A stretch of DNA of 64,000 nt from Solen grandis (lineage: Eukaryota > Mollusca > Bivalvia > Adapedonta > Solenidae), in NCBI GenBank assembly GCA_021229015.1, contig CM037782.1, forward strand, positions 57,223,518 to 57,287,517, in the 5' to 3' direction. Position 1 is the first letter of the stretch. Each line of letters opens with the position of its first letter. Of this stretch, positions 47,301 through 57,509 are shown in pieces. Made by a program: the position numbers and the translations under genes. Under the pieces are notes generated by a model. That model searched no databases and had not been told where the DNA came from. It saw only the letters and a program-made list of their open reading frames with translations.

Positions 47301-47329
47301 TTGCATAAAATGATCCGTGAGGTCTTGAT

Positions 47330-47520
47330 ATGTATGCTGCCTTCATGACCTTAGCGCTAAATGGGCGGAGCTTGTAGCGACGGCGGATGATTACGTCATG
47401 TTTTAAATGTGTCCTTATGAAATGTACCCACTGATACCCTGAACAATCACGTGTACTGTCAGTCAAAGGCGAATTAATTCCATAATGCGAGGTCAAAGGC
47501 AAACATGTATGGCGAACATG
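47330..47520. promoter_or_regulatory. Candidate regulatory block downstream of DMRT
   Basis: GC-richer unique sequence with GGGCGGAGC, GATTACGTCATG (CRE/ATF-like), ATCACGTGT and two GTCAAAGGC motifs (47461-47469, 47494-47502; TCF/nuclear-receptor-like). No ORF of note. The function is inferred. Confidence 0.3.
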
Positions 47521-47545
47521 CTCAAATCTGACAAACTGTAAATAT

Positions 47546-47642
47546 GTTATCGTTTATGTTTTAAATTTTATGGACTTATCGCAGCGCTCCGCTTCGCGTC
47601 GCTTGCGATAAATTCCATAGAAATTAAAATATAAACGATAAC
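47546..47642. mobile_element. 97-bp imperfect palindrome with CpG-rich loop
   Basis: Arms GTTATCGTTTATGTTTTAAA... / ...AAAATATAAACGATAAC enclose cttatcgcagcgctccgc and ttcgcgtcgcttgcgataa. It resembles a small MITE end structure. Confidence 0.55.
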
Positions 47643-48564
47643 TAATACGTGGCACAAAGAGGAAATGGGAGACATTATACATCGCGTTTGTTCGCAGTAG
47701 CTATTATGTACGCACGTAAAGGTTATCGCGTGCGTCTCGATATTAAACAAAATATCCCATGCCCTTTTTATGTACCGTACTTTAATGCGCTTTATTTGGA
47801 AATGCTGGTATTATTCACGTCTGTGTCCAACTTTCATAAATTAAGTATTTGGACACTATTAATCAAATCATGGAATCCTCAAATAAATTATTTATTGAAA
47901 CTATCAAGCTAATAAAAATAAACAACAACAAAATCTTTTTTTTCATGATGACTGTATAATGTTAAGCCACAAATAAAAAATGTTTGGTACATTACATTCC
48001 ATCTATGAAAAACACAGACAAGGAATTGTATACCTCATATGGCTTCGTTTGTTTTTGATGTAGAAGACTTTTCTGAATTTGTCCTGTTCGTAATCCGGTG
48101 AGCCGAATAACAAGATTTGAATTCGTGCGTCATTTACATATTCAATGTTGAAAATGAAATTGTGTACTTTAAGCGGTAATATAACAGTTATAAAATTTGT
48201 ATAATAAAACATATGCGAGTGTATTTCAAGTGAATCAAGCATCGATTTCTGTTGGTTGCTACTACTGCATGTTTTTGTGCGTCATTTAGAAATGGTGGTA
48301 AACATTTCTTTTTCCATTAGGCCTTGAAGAATTTACTTTATTGAATTATTTCGTCAACTATGGACCGATTAATGTTTTACATCTTGAACGATTATAGATA
48401 CTTTTCATATGTAACAAATCAATATGAATTATAAACACAAAGTAACATTTTATTAGTGATAATAAATATTATGAATGAAACGAGTTTCATTAATGATTCA
48501 AAGACCAAATGCAATGGACGCCACTAACAACAGATGTGGAAGCTTGTTCCTGCTTTGGAAACTA

Positions 48565-48735
48565 TAGACCTTTCGAGAATTTTGCAAAATCACTGATTGG
48601 TCAATTTAAATCAGCGAATTATACCGGGTATTGCCGATCCTCTGGTGAAATGGTCTATACCAGTCACTGATTGGTCAATTTAAATCAGCGAATTATACCG
48701 GGTATTGCCGATCCTCTGGTGAAATGGTCTATTTT
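48565..48735. repeat. 74-bp tandem duplication
   Basis: Two copies of cactgattggtcaatttaaa, tcagcgaattataccgggta, ttgccgatcctctggtgaaa, tggtctat, beginning 48591 and 48665. The opening 'actatagacctttcgag' roughly complements the closing 'ctggtgaaatggtctat', so the block may be a small TIR element with a duplicated core. Confidence 0.85.
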
Positions 48736-49101
48736 TTTTTCTGATGTACTCTCTGCATATACATTAAGAAATATGTATTAAAAGCGCACCTAGACTTCAG
48801 CGACATCACGGGAACAAAATCTAGAGTCGTAAACAAGATACATCAAAAGACTGGCATAACATTTGTTTCATATAAAGTACTAGTATTTGACTCTCTAACT
48901 AAACAACTAATGTTTCCAAATTAAAGAAACACTTTACCCATTAAAGTCAGTTATATCGAAACAATAACCAATTCACCAAACAGGAACATATTAAACTGTT
49001 TAAAATTTCGTTTAATTTTTTTTCTGCATAACACTATGTAAAAATAATAAAAAGAAGTACAGCAACAACATCAAAATAAAACACTTTAATATACTCAAAT
49101 C

Positions 49102-49175
49102 GAGGGGTGAGAGCGAAACTATGCTAAGTGCTAATATATTCATATGCACTTAGCATAGTTTCACTTTCACCCCTC
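49102..49175. mobile_element. 74-bp palindromic mini-element, second member
   Basis: GAGGGGTGAGAGCGAAACTA and the complementary tagtttcactttcacccctc, same family as 8317-8386. Confidence 0.75.
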
Positions 49176-49299
49176 AATTAATGAATACGTCTACTTCTTT
49201 ACTTATTACGCATATCACACGTAATGTTTCATTGATTCATTAAAAGGCATATGTCATGGGTGCAAATAATTCTTTAGTGAAATCGATCATGTATTCATG

Positions 49300-49800
49300 A
49301 TTGGATATCCCTTATATATTTTGAATAAGCTCAATCGTAACTACTCGGCCATATCCGTCGGATAGAATCTATTTCATAGAAATGGGCGAGGTGTTCCGAA
49401 TGTGTTTCTAAATGTTTATTTCCCGTACCAAAAATGAAACGATTTTAAATAAAGTGTTATCGTCGCTTTCTAATATCTTTTGGTAGACATTTGGGAACCA
49501 GAAATATTTATGAAAAGTTTGATTCACATTAAATAGGCAATAACTTCATTATTACCTCAATAAAAAGTAAATCATTCGATGGAATTATCCAGAAATGTTT
49601 CTGTTGCGGTTTAATGTCAGTGCGGCTTTCATCGAAGCATATTCAGTTCCATTGAATCGTGTTCGAAATGTGTCTGAACATGGTCACATGACATTTATGG
49701 AACACACCGTTGCCATAGCTTCAATGATAAAGAATATGTGTAGCGTAATAATAAATGGACAGTTGGAACACAAACGGGGGAGCACCGCTTAGAGGATGCA
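49300..49800. other. Unique higher-complexity sequence downstream of DMRT
   Basis: No repeat match in the window. A 65-codon ORF (49598-49792) has no recognised motif and no clear splice context. It could be a conserved noncoding element or nothing. Confidence 0.25.
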
Positions 49801-50000
49801 GTGTATTTATTGAAAATTAAAATACCCTAACCATTTTTTATACTCTCTGTCGTCCTCCAGGAAGAAAAAAAAGGTATTATGATTCGAAAAGATTTTATTC
49901 AGACATAATTACATATTTATTTTTAGGAAAAACAGTTTTAGTTTACAAACTGTTGGAAATATTTGGGGGAAAACGTGTAGGCGTGAAAATGAAAGTTGTG

Positions 50001-50100
50001 NNNNNNNNNNNNNNNNNNNNNNNNNNNNNNNNNNNNNNNNNNNNNNNNNNNNNNNNNNNNNNNNNNNNNNNNNNNNNNNNNNNNNNNNNNNNNNNNNNNN
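50001..50100. other. Assembly gap (100 N)
   Basis: Exactly 100 unknown bases, the usual placeholder for a scaffold join of unknown length. Features on either side may not be truly adjacent. Confidence 0.99.
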
Positions 50101-50229
50101 TCAAGGTCCACTTGTGTAAGAAAATACCGGTTTTTTGTCCAACTATTTTTTCAACTTTAAACATACACGTAGTTCCAAAATGTATAGGGCAATTGCTTAA
50201 AACTGAATACTAATATATGAGGAAAGTAA

Positions 50230-50515
50230 GTTTGCTTGTTTGCTGGGTATAATGTCCAGCCGACAAAATTTCACAAAGTTGGAGACTTTGTCTACTTGAG
50301 ACAAATAAAATGTAGCCACACTGCAGTATCACGCCGTAGACATGTGGCATGATACCAAACCCAGTCACATTATCCTGACACCGGGCCAACCAGTCCTGGG
50401 GCTACCTTTTATATGCTGAGCGCCAAGCAGGCAGCTATCAGTACCATCTAAAGCGACGTTTGTATGTAGCGGTCGGGTATCGAACCCACGACTTCTCGCT
50501 CCCGAGACGGGCGGA
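50230..50515 (-). mobile_element. tRNA-derived SINE (family B)
   Basis: Body in reverse (tctacttgagacaaataaa, ctgcagtatcacgccgtag, ccgggccaaccagtcctgg) with a B box (gggtatcgaacccacgac) and part of the A-box side (cgctcccgagacgggcgg). Starts 130 bases after the gap. Confidence 0.8.
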
Positions 50516-50839
50516 AAGTAACTAATAAAAGGCTTAGGGTAAGTACAAACTATCACGATATAGTTAAAGATGTCCTCGATACTCAAATGTCTGGCCACTA
50601 TAACCTTCATACAGTAACACCGACATTAGGCATTTCGTTATTAACTTTATTGATACTGTATCTAATTTAATTTTAAAGAGCATCATTTCTATAGAAAAAG
50701 TAAATGATTTCATAAATGAATGAATGGATCACTGATAATGAGACAGACAGAAACTTTGAATCAATCTTTAAATATGTTTAGAGATAGAAGTTCTGTGTAT
50801 TTAGCATTGATCGAAATGGAATTTGTTGTTTCAAAATTA

Positions 50840-51260
50840 AACACTTTCAAGCATGTCGTTCACAGATGGTCATTGACTAAGAATTTGATTTAAATCTATA
50901 TGTGTGTATTACGTCTATCAATACCAATCTACAGACGCGTGGTTAACTAATGCAACCATCCGAGATCGTGAAAAAATGGGTGGATTGCCCATCACAGGCA
51001 ATACCGTGACAGACAATATTGAAACTATATTTAGAATTATGAAAATACATTTAGAATTTCTATTTTCATTTGCCATCACTTGGCAGATCATATTCATTTT
51101 TAGCACATGCGCTAACTTCATAGGTTGAACTTCGCTACTCTAATCGCTACCCTAAATTGGTGAGGAGGCCACGTTGCGGAACGTGTCACGAGGAACCGCA
51201 ATCGCCTGCTTCGGGGATACCATATTCTAAATTTAACCGATTTCGTGGAAGTTACATGTA
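50840..51260 (+). repeat. Dispersed repeat family R2, uninterrupted copy
   Basis: The most complete copy, without the SINE found at 482. Blocks: gtcattgactaagaattt, cgtctatcaataccaatc, tacagacgcgtggttaac, caggcaataccgtgacag, cacatgcgctaacttcata, acgttgcggaacgtgtcac. Confidence 0.75.
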
Positions 51261-51544
51261 CGGAGAGACCTCCTGTGCACCAACAAAAGCGTAAGTAGGA
51301 GGTTATGAAGAAATTAATAAAAATTCATCATTATCTTTTTGAAGAATATATATAAAAGAATACGTACGATGTTCATATTATGAGTGTAACCAAAGCAATA
51401 ACTCGCTTAAGCCTGTAGAAAGTGCCGAGGTGTGATTCATGTTGGTACATCACTAAACTGTTCGTCCGAGTTTTGGAGCGCAGTCACTGATAATTGAAAA
51501 GTGAACACCATATACACAACAAAGATACTATAATGTTACTTTAT

Positions 51545-51703
51545 TTTGATCAACTTACCTGTTAAAGTGACCACTTTTTTTTTCTTGGTCTTCCGTCTAT
51601 CGCGCATGTTGTTTACGGCAGAGATTGACCGTTGCTAACGCAGAGAGGCTGCCGATATAGAGATTTCTACAAAGAGACCGTCGATATGGTTATGAACCGT
51701 GAA
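51545..51703 (-). promoter_or_regulatory. First-exon-like block, minus-strand homologue of 55456-55620
   Basis: Reading the minus strand gives aaccatatcgacggtc, ctatatcggcagcc, taaacaac, then ATGCGCGATAGACGG (ATG 51607) and the donor ACAG|GTAAGTTG. The match to the 55.5-kb block runs about 160 bases and includes the donor plus some 20 intronic bases. The two ATGs do not align with each other, so shared coding is unlikely. No downstream minus-strand exon was found. Confidence 0.3.
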
Positions 51704-52025
51704 TTTATTTTCGTCTATTTATACGTACTGGGTTCAATCAGCCATTGATCAGACGGTGAAATAGTTGACAAGGGAGATGAGTAGGGAAAGACAACATGAA
51801 GTTGTCTCTCTTATGTTGCTTCCCTTATAAGGCACCCGATAAAATCAGAAAATAAAGCTCTCACTTAAGCTTTTTAAATTATCACAAACATAATTACAAA
51901 TAAACAAAACCTTTTTTATTATAACAGGCTATGAAATACATTTATGATACTAAAAAATTCGCTGACAGTATGGCTTGAAACATGGTAACAGAAAAGAAGA
52001 ATTTGACCATGTTGGACCTAATATC

Positions 52026-52368
52026 ACTGAGGCTGGCACAAGAGTATTGAACCTGATACCTAAAACTGAAAAAAAGAAAAAAGAAATAAATAAATAAAAA
52101 AATACACAAAACACTGTCACAAAACAACAACAAAAAAAACATTTTCTGTCGGACCCAGTATGTTCTGTGCTATACTGTACAAACGTATTCACATGCACAG
52201 GTATTGAACGTTTTCGGCAGTTCGGGCACCATGTGAATATAGGTAGTATAGTATTATGTTATATATTCAGGGTCTGACAGAAAATGATTTTTAACAGTGT
52301 TTGGTGTATTTATGTTCTTTTTGTAAATTTGAGGTATCAGGTTCAGTACTGTGGTGTAAGTGCCTCAG
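52026..52368. mobile_element. Fold-back element, ~100-bp imperfect arms
   Basis: CTGAGGCTGGCACAAGAGTA...GAACCTGATACC...ACACTGT...CATTTTCTGTCGGACCC on the left is mirrored by agggtctgacagaaaatg...acagtgt...ggtatcaggttcagtact...gcctcag on the right. No ORF of its own. Confidence 0.75.
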
Positions 52369-52479
52369 AAAAACATCAAACTTGCGGTAAGCCGAAGACT
52401 AACTGGGGAAAAGGAATTGCTCGTAAAAAGTTCGGAAAAAACAAAAAACGAACGAGAGTATTTTTTCTTGATCTTTTCC

Positions 52480-53860
52480 CCTAATTCTTCAATCCCCTGA
52501 GTCTGTAGTTCAGACTTAGTTTCAAGAGGTAAACATATTCAAAATAATCTTTTGCTAAATCTGTAAATATTCCATGACTACAATACTTACCCGACATAAC
52601 TGGATATTGTAAAATGCAGACATTATGAATGAAGGTAATGACCATATTAAATGCCAATTTACGGCTAAGTTCTATATCATAACGACTTTGGTGTGTCGCT
52701 ATGGGGGGTCTGTTTACTGTCACAATACCATGAAATGACACATTGAAACTATATCGTAGCCGTGAATCAGGAGAGATTTTTTTCTGATCGTTTTTGTCGT
52801 AGAAAACAATGCGTATTTTGTAAGACGAACCTTTTTTTATTGAGCTTTCCAAAGCTTTTTTGTATTTATCTGTTTTTGGTCAAATCACATAATGTCCCCT
52901 GCGAGGATAATCGCATTCCTGCAGAAGGTTTGGTTTTCTCCTGCGTGTATTTGCCAGTCTTTTCACCAAAATAAAATCATCCTCATCCGGTGATAATTTA
53001 ATTTTTTGTAAAGATTGATAAAATCTTAAATTTCCATAGATATATCTTTCTATCTCATTTAAGTTTGAATGATCTTAAACCACATTTCCACCCGACTGAG
53101 CAAGGATTATTCGGCGTAGCTGTCTAACTTCCCTTTTGACCTACTTAGGAATGATGACTTAAGGAAGTGCCGAATTAATATTTCGACAATTTTCCTATAT
53201 TTACGAAAACAAAGTTACGCACCATTGTATGTTGAGATGAAAACTAGCTGAAACATATACTTTGTAATCACGAAATATAAACTAAAGTTTTCCGACTGAA
53301 TAACGGTTTCTTTCATATATGCATATATATTGTTATTAAACCACTTCTCTTTGATGCATATTTAGACTTGTTTCGGGCCGAACGTTATAAGTTCTTGCAT
53401 TATATTATAGTCTGTTTGATTGCGGTGGAGATTCTTTTTTTCATCTATGCTTATTTTGACTTCCTGTGATGAAATGCTTCATATATAATGATTCATATAA
53501 CCGTTTTACATTCTCCATTATTCGATCCTCCATCTACTCTGCATATCTGTTTTAAAAAGACACTTCTTGTTTAAATTTCACACGATGGTTCCGTCATAAA
53601 TATATTCTCAATGTATGTATATTGTATTAAATGTACCTTTCTGAACACTTGCGACACAGCAGGGATCGGATATAAAAAAAACGTATTATATTGGATTGAA
53701 TTTTAAACGACTGGAACTAAAGATAGATTAAGTCCATCATTTTTGTGAAGAATCATGGGCAGTTGAGTTTCAATACACAGTTTTTATATATTCAACTAAA
53801 AAGTATCGCGAAATCGCGGGAATGTTATTGACTTTTAGGATTCGTCTGAATAGATCTGAG
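52480..53860. other. AT-rich intergenic sequence
   Basis: Nothing beyond short ORFs without recognisable domains. Confidence 0.5.
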
Positions 53861-53861
53861 T

Positions 53862-54445
53862 TATATCATGTCCCAGTGACCAAACACAGGATAGGGGCTA
53901 TGGGTTTCACATAAATAAACCGGCATTGGTGGCGCTTGGCTGTGAAGCCGAGGGTTGTGGGTTTGAGCCCCATGCACTGGGATCGGGCACGGTCTTCGTG
54001 ATAAATTTCTTTCTGGTGGTAATTCGTATTGTTTGTTGGGTTTAACGTCCCACCGACAGTATTTCAGTGATTTGGAGGCGATGTCTACTTGAGACAGTTA
54101 TAGTGCTGTCACACTGCAGTATCACGCCGTAGACATGTGACATGATACCACACCCAGTCACATTATCCTGACACTGAGCCAACCAGTCCTGCAACTACCC
54201 TTATATTCTGAGCGCCAAGCAAGGGTGCTATAACAGTAGCATTTTTTACGACTTTAGTATGTCGCGGCCGGAAACCGCTCCCGAGGCGGACGCTCTAACC
54301 ACTTGGCCACCGGGGACGGTGTAATTCGTATTCAAACATTTTATTTAGTTAACTACAGAGGTGCGTGCTTAAGTTTCAGTACTGTCAAAATCTCGGATAA
54401 GAGTTATTAGGTGAACTGGCCATCTGTTAGCCTTTCATGGCATAA
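53862..54445 (+). mobile_element. SINE family D, split by a SINE B insertion
   Basis: tRNA-like head (ccggcattggtggcgcttgg, gggtttgagccccatgcac) and left body at 53862-54030; right body (tttcagtactgtcaaaatc, aactggccatctgttagcc) at 54333-54445. It matches 15915-16205 in reverse once the insertion is removed. Confidence 0.8.
54031..54320 (-). mobile_element. SINE family B, best-preserved ends, with 12-bp target duplication
   Basis: GTAATTCGTATT at 54019-54030 and again at 54321-54332. The reverse head carries an A-box complement (ccacttggccaccggggac). The B box has been deleted (cggccgg joins aaaccgctcc), so the copy could not be transcribed by polymerase III normally. Confidence 0.88.
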
Positions 54446-54539
54446 AATGACGTTAGAGAATTCAAATACAATCAAGTAAATCAAAATTTAACACACAAAC
54501 TACAGAACATAAAATTAACAAAAACTGTTAAAGGACAGC

Positions 54540-55282
54540 ACGCTCGACTATTCAAAATGCTTTTTGGTAAATCAAATGAAACCTATTTCAATTCTTTCCC
54601 TTTTTATACCCAGTAATAATAGTAAAAAATGTAAAACTTGATAGTCTAATACCCCTAAATAGGTTTATGAAATCTAAAATCAATCCCATGCCTAGTTACT
54701 GAGACATAAGAATAATAACACTTTAACCAAGCAAATCTTTAACCAAGTATCCAAGTTAGAAAAGGGCCATAATGTATATGAAAATCAATCCAAGAGTTAT
54801 CCTACTTGGTTTTCTGATGCCCCTGAACACACTCTTATTTTCTCTAGTCAATACCATAAACAATTTCTGAGATATAAGCTGGATTGTAGCTTGCATGCAA
54901 AACTTTAACCAAAAAGTCTAAGTCAAAAAGTGGCCCTAATCTGAATTATATTCAGTCAAAAACTATCTGCCACTATAGTATGATACCATTGAACACATTA
55001 AAGAAGTTTCAAATCAAACCCATGCCTGGTTACTGAAATATAAGCTTGAAATTCCTTGCATGCAAAACTTTAACCAAAATGAATAAGTTAAAAAGGGACC
55101 ATAATTTGTAATATATTCCATCAAGTGTTATCTTCCTTGATAGTATATCCCTAAATATATTAAAGATGTTTCATATCAATTCCATGCCTGGACTCTGAGA
55201 TATTAGCATGAAATGGTTAAAGCTGCAACGCCGACGCAAGGGCGACTATAATAGCTCTCATATTCTTCGAATAGTCGAGCTA
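54540..55282. mobile_element. TIR element with three ~170-bp internal repeats
   Basis: Ends GCTCGACTATTC (54542-54553) and GAATAGTCGAGC (55269-55280). Inside, three diverged units share ccatgcctggttactgaaat, gcatgcaaaactttaacc, aaaagggccataat and tcaagtgttatcttccttg. Nonautonomous: no transposase. Confidence 0.75.
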
Positions 55283-55455
55283 AAAGGACTTATTGCTGTC
55301 ACATGTTTAAAGGTGTGTTAATTTCACAGGGGGTGATAATAGTCGCAGCATTGGAATATAGTGAATTACAATTACAGCATAAGGTGCACGTGAGCAGAAT
55401 GGTATATAGTCCTAAGACAACTCCATAGCTAGCTGTAAGCGACCGGTTGCATACG

Positions 55456-55620
55456 CACGGTGCATAGCCATATCGGCGGCCATTTGCAGAAATCGCTATA
55501 TCGACAGGCTTTCTGCGTTCACACCGGTCATTCTCTGTCATAAACACTAACTCACGATGGACAGAGGGCAAAAAAAGAGATCAATAGTCACTTTTAACAG
55601 GTGAGTTGTTAAAAATTAAG
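55456..55620 (+). promoter_or_regulatory. First-exon-like block, homologous to 51545-51703 on the minus strand
   Basis: A CpG-richer segment (gccatatcggcggcc, ctatatcgacagg) is followed by ATGGACAGAGGGC (ATG 55557) and a consensus donor CAG|GTGAGT at 55600/55601. It could be a noncoding first exon for the gene starting at 57407: spliced there, the ATG would open only a 21-codon uORF ending before 57434. It could equally be a repeat, because a diverged copy sits 4 kb away in opposite orientation. Confidence 0.35.
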
Positions 55621-56170
55621 TAGTGCACGGAATATTAGAGTATATTTACTCAATCTCCAAGCAGAGTTATCGTTCGTTCCTCACATAACATCTCTGCAAT
55701 GGGCTCAATGACAAGAATCTGGTCAAAACAGAGAACACTTATTAAACGTGGATTTAAGTGTATTTTAAGGTTCAAAAGTATAGAAAGATTGAATAAATGC
55801 TTTTTGAATCATCATAAAACGTGTGTAAAATATTAACATTGATTGTTATTATGGGAACTATTTCATGCCTTATTTCGCCGATGGGAAAATGCCGCAAACG
55901 CTCGTCTGCAAATGTAAATATTTACAGGTTCAGCTGGATGTCGTAATTTATGACCAGCTTTTTTTTTTCATAATTTGTAATTTTGATGACCATTCCGATA
56001 AAGTTCAGTGGTACTATTTATATACATTTCACAGTTTATGGAGCCCATCTAGTCGTTCTTCAAATTAAATATTTGAACAACGGTCTGGATGACGTCATTT
56101 ATATGGCACTACTTTCTGAGCCCATCACAGAGGTGAATGTAATGTAAGCCGATGTGTAAGAAAGTGATAT

Positions 56171-56633
56171 GGACTAAGACCACAATTACCTGCCCTTGGT
56201 TACCCTGTATCCGGATGTGCCTACACAGAAAATAGTGACCCTATTTAATGCTGAATTAAGGTGAGTTTTTGACTTAAAGACACGCAAGAAAGGATTAAAT
56301 TCTATAGAACACAGTTAAAATAGTCATAAAATGCCCAATTTGGAGGCCTTATTGTACAACAACCTTAAAAGTTCAGCATTACTGAGAGGGGAATTTTTGA
56401 GAAAATTGGTGTGAAATGGCCGACCGGTGCACTAAATTCATACGTATGTTATTTAACCTTAAATAGGTCAAAAGGTAGTCGGGTGACCCCATGTTTAAAG
56501 TGTACAGAATTATTTCTCTTGAATAGATCTATCTAATGAGGGTAAGTTTGGATGTCAATTTCCCTTACAGAAATAGTCATTTGCATATATGCTTATATAG
56601 AACATATAGTAAAATTAATTGTGGTCTAAGTCC
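56171..56633. mobile_element. TIR element T4, copy 2
   Basis: Ends GGACTAAGACCACAATTA on both sides. The flanks atat/atat fit a 4-bp target duplication. About 90 percent similar by eye to 29270-29721. Confidence 0.8.
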
Positions 56634-56917
56634 ATATTTACAATGTATGTGCACCACATTTCGGACCCATGGTCTTTCACGAAGAAAACCAAGGTTTCCT
56701 AATGTTTCATTAGGGTACCTTGGTTATCTTGGTAGAGGTTAAGTAGTCCATAACGTAGCGGTGTATGTCGACTTAACAGGACATAAATCTTAACTCGGCT
56801 TACAAGACATTAGTCCCCTCAATGAGCCGTTCTCGGCTCGACATGTTATTTTTGGTACGTGTGTCACCCTCGAACTATTTGTCAGAGATAAAAAAAAAAA
56901 ACATGAAAATTATGGGG

Positions 56918-57030
56918 CCTCCGTGCATTCGGGATCTTCCTCCACCTGTAATTAGCTGGACGTCGCTATATGACTGAAATACTGTCGAAGCGACGGTAAA
57001 CCCAAATAGTCAAGTCAAGTCAAGTCAAGA
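56918..57030 (+). mobile_element. SINE family A 3' fragment with pentanucleotide tail
   Basis: cgtgcattcgggatcttcc to gaagcgacggtaaaccc, followed by a (CAAGT)n tail at 57009-57028. Confidence 0.8.
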
Positions 57031-57406
57031 AAATTATATTTCCAGTTCTGTGTATCTTTTACATCAACATATATACATTATCGGTCGTCTCTACAATCTA
57101 CAGTAAACGTGTAGTCACGCAAGCATTCGATTTTAACTTCTGACGAAGAGTCTGTTCCTTCCCAATGGGCGTGTATGTGTGCAATGGTGTGAAACTCATT
57201 CAAAATAGCTTATAAAGTATGTAAACCCACAAATTTCACAGTACGACATCCACAGGGAAGGGTCGTTGGCGACACCCGTGTTAACCAAATTTAACTCTTA
57301 GTTGTTTATGATATATGCGTATATAAATAAAGGTACAGGTATAATTGTACGTGGAAAGACTTTGTGCAGTTAACATTGACGAATTTTTTTAATGACCTGA
57401 ATGCAG

Positions 57407-57509
57407 GAGCTGCAGTGAGTCCACGTGAAGACGATGAAACTAATATCACGTCGGAATAAGTTTATTCACCGTAGATGGTGCTTCCGGAGAGCATCTGATT
57501 TACACACAG
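57407..57509 (+). CDS. Start-codon exon of the type II membrane protein gene
   Basis: The acceptor is acctgaatgcag and the donor gtattt (phase 1). Coding is 57434-57509: 25 codons plus one base, with eight Arg/Lys codons. The leftover G joins TT of the next exon to make Val. This exact phase fit, together with the basic-then-TM topology, is the argument for linking the two exons. Confidence 0.5.

Noticed and set aside
50001..50100. Two ORFs spanning the N gap
   Set aside because: They exist only because N codons are not stops; the true sequence and length are unknown.
55557..55600. Coding first exon MDRGQKKRSIVTFN
   Set aside because: Spliced to 57407 it hits TGA after seven more codons, and the aligned base triplet in the homologous block at 51.6 kb is ATA, not ATG. 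Kept only as a possible noncoding exon or repeat.
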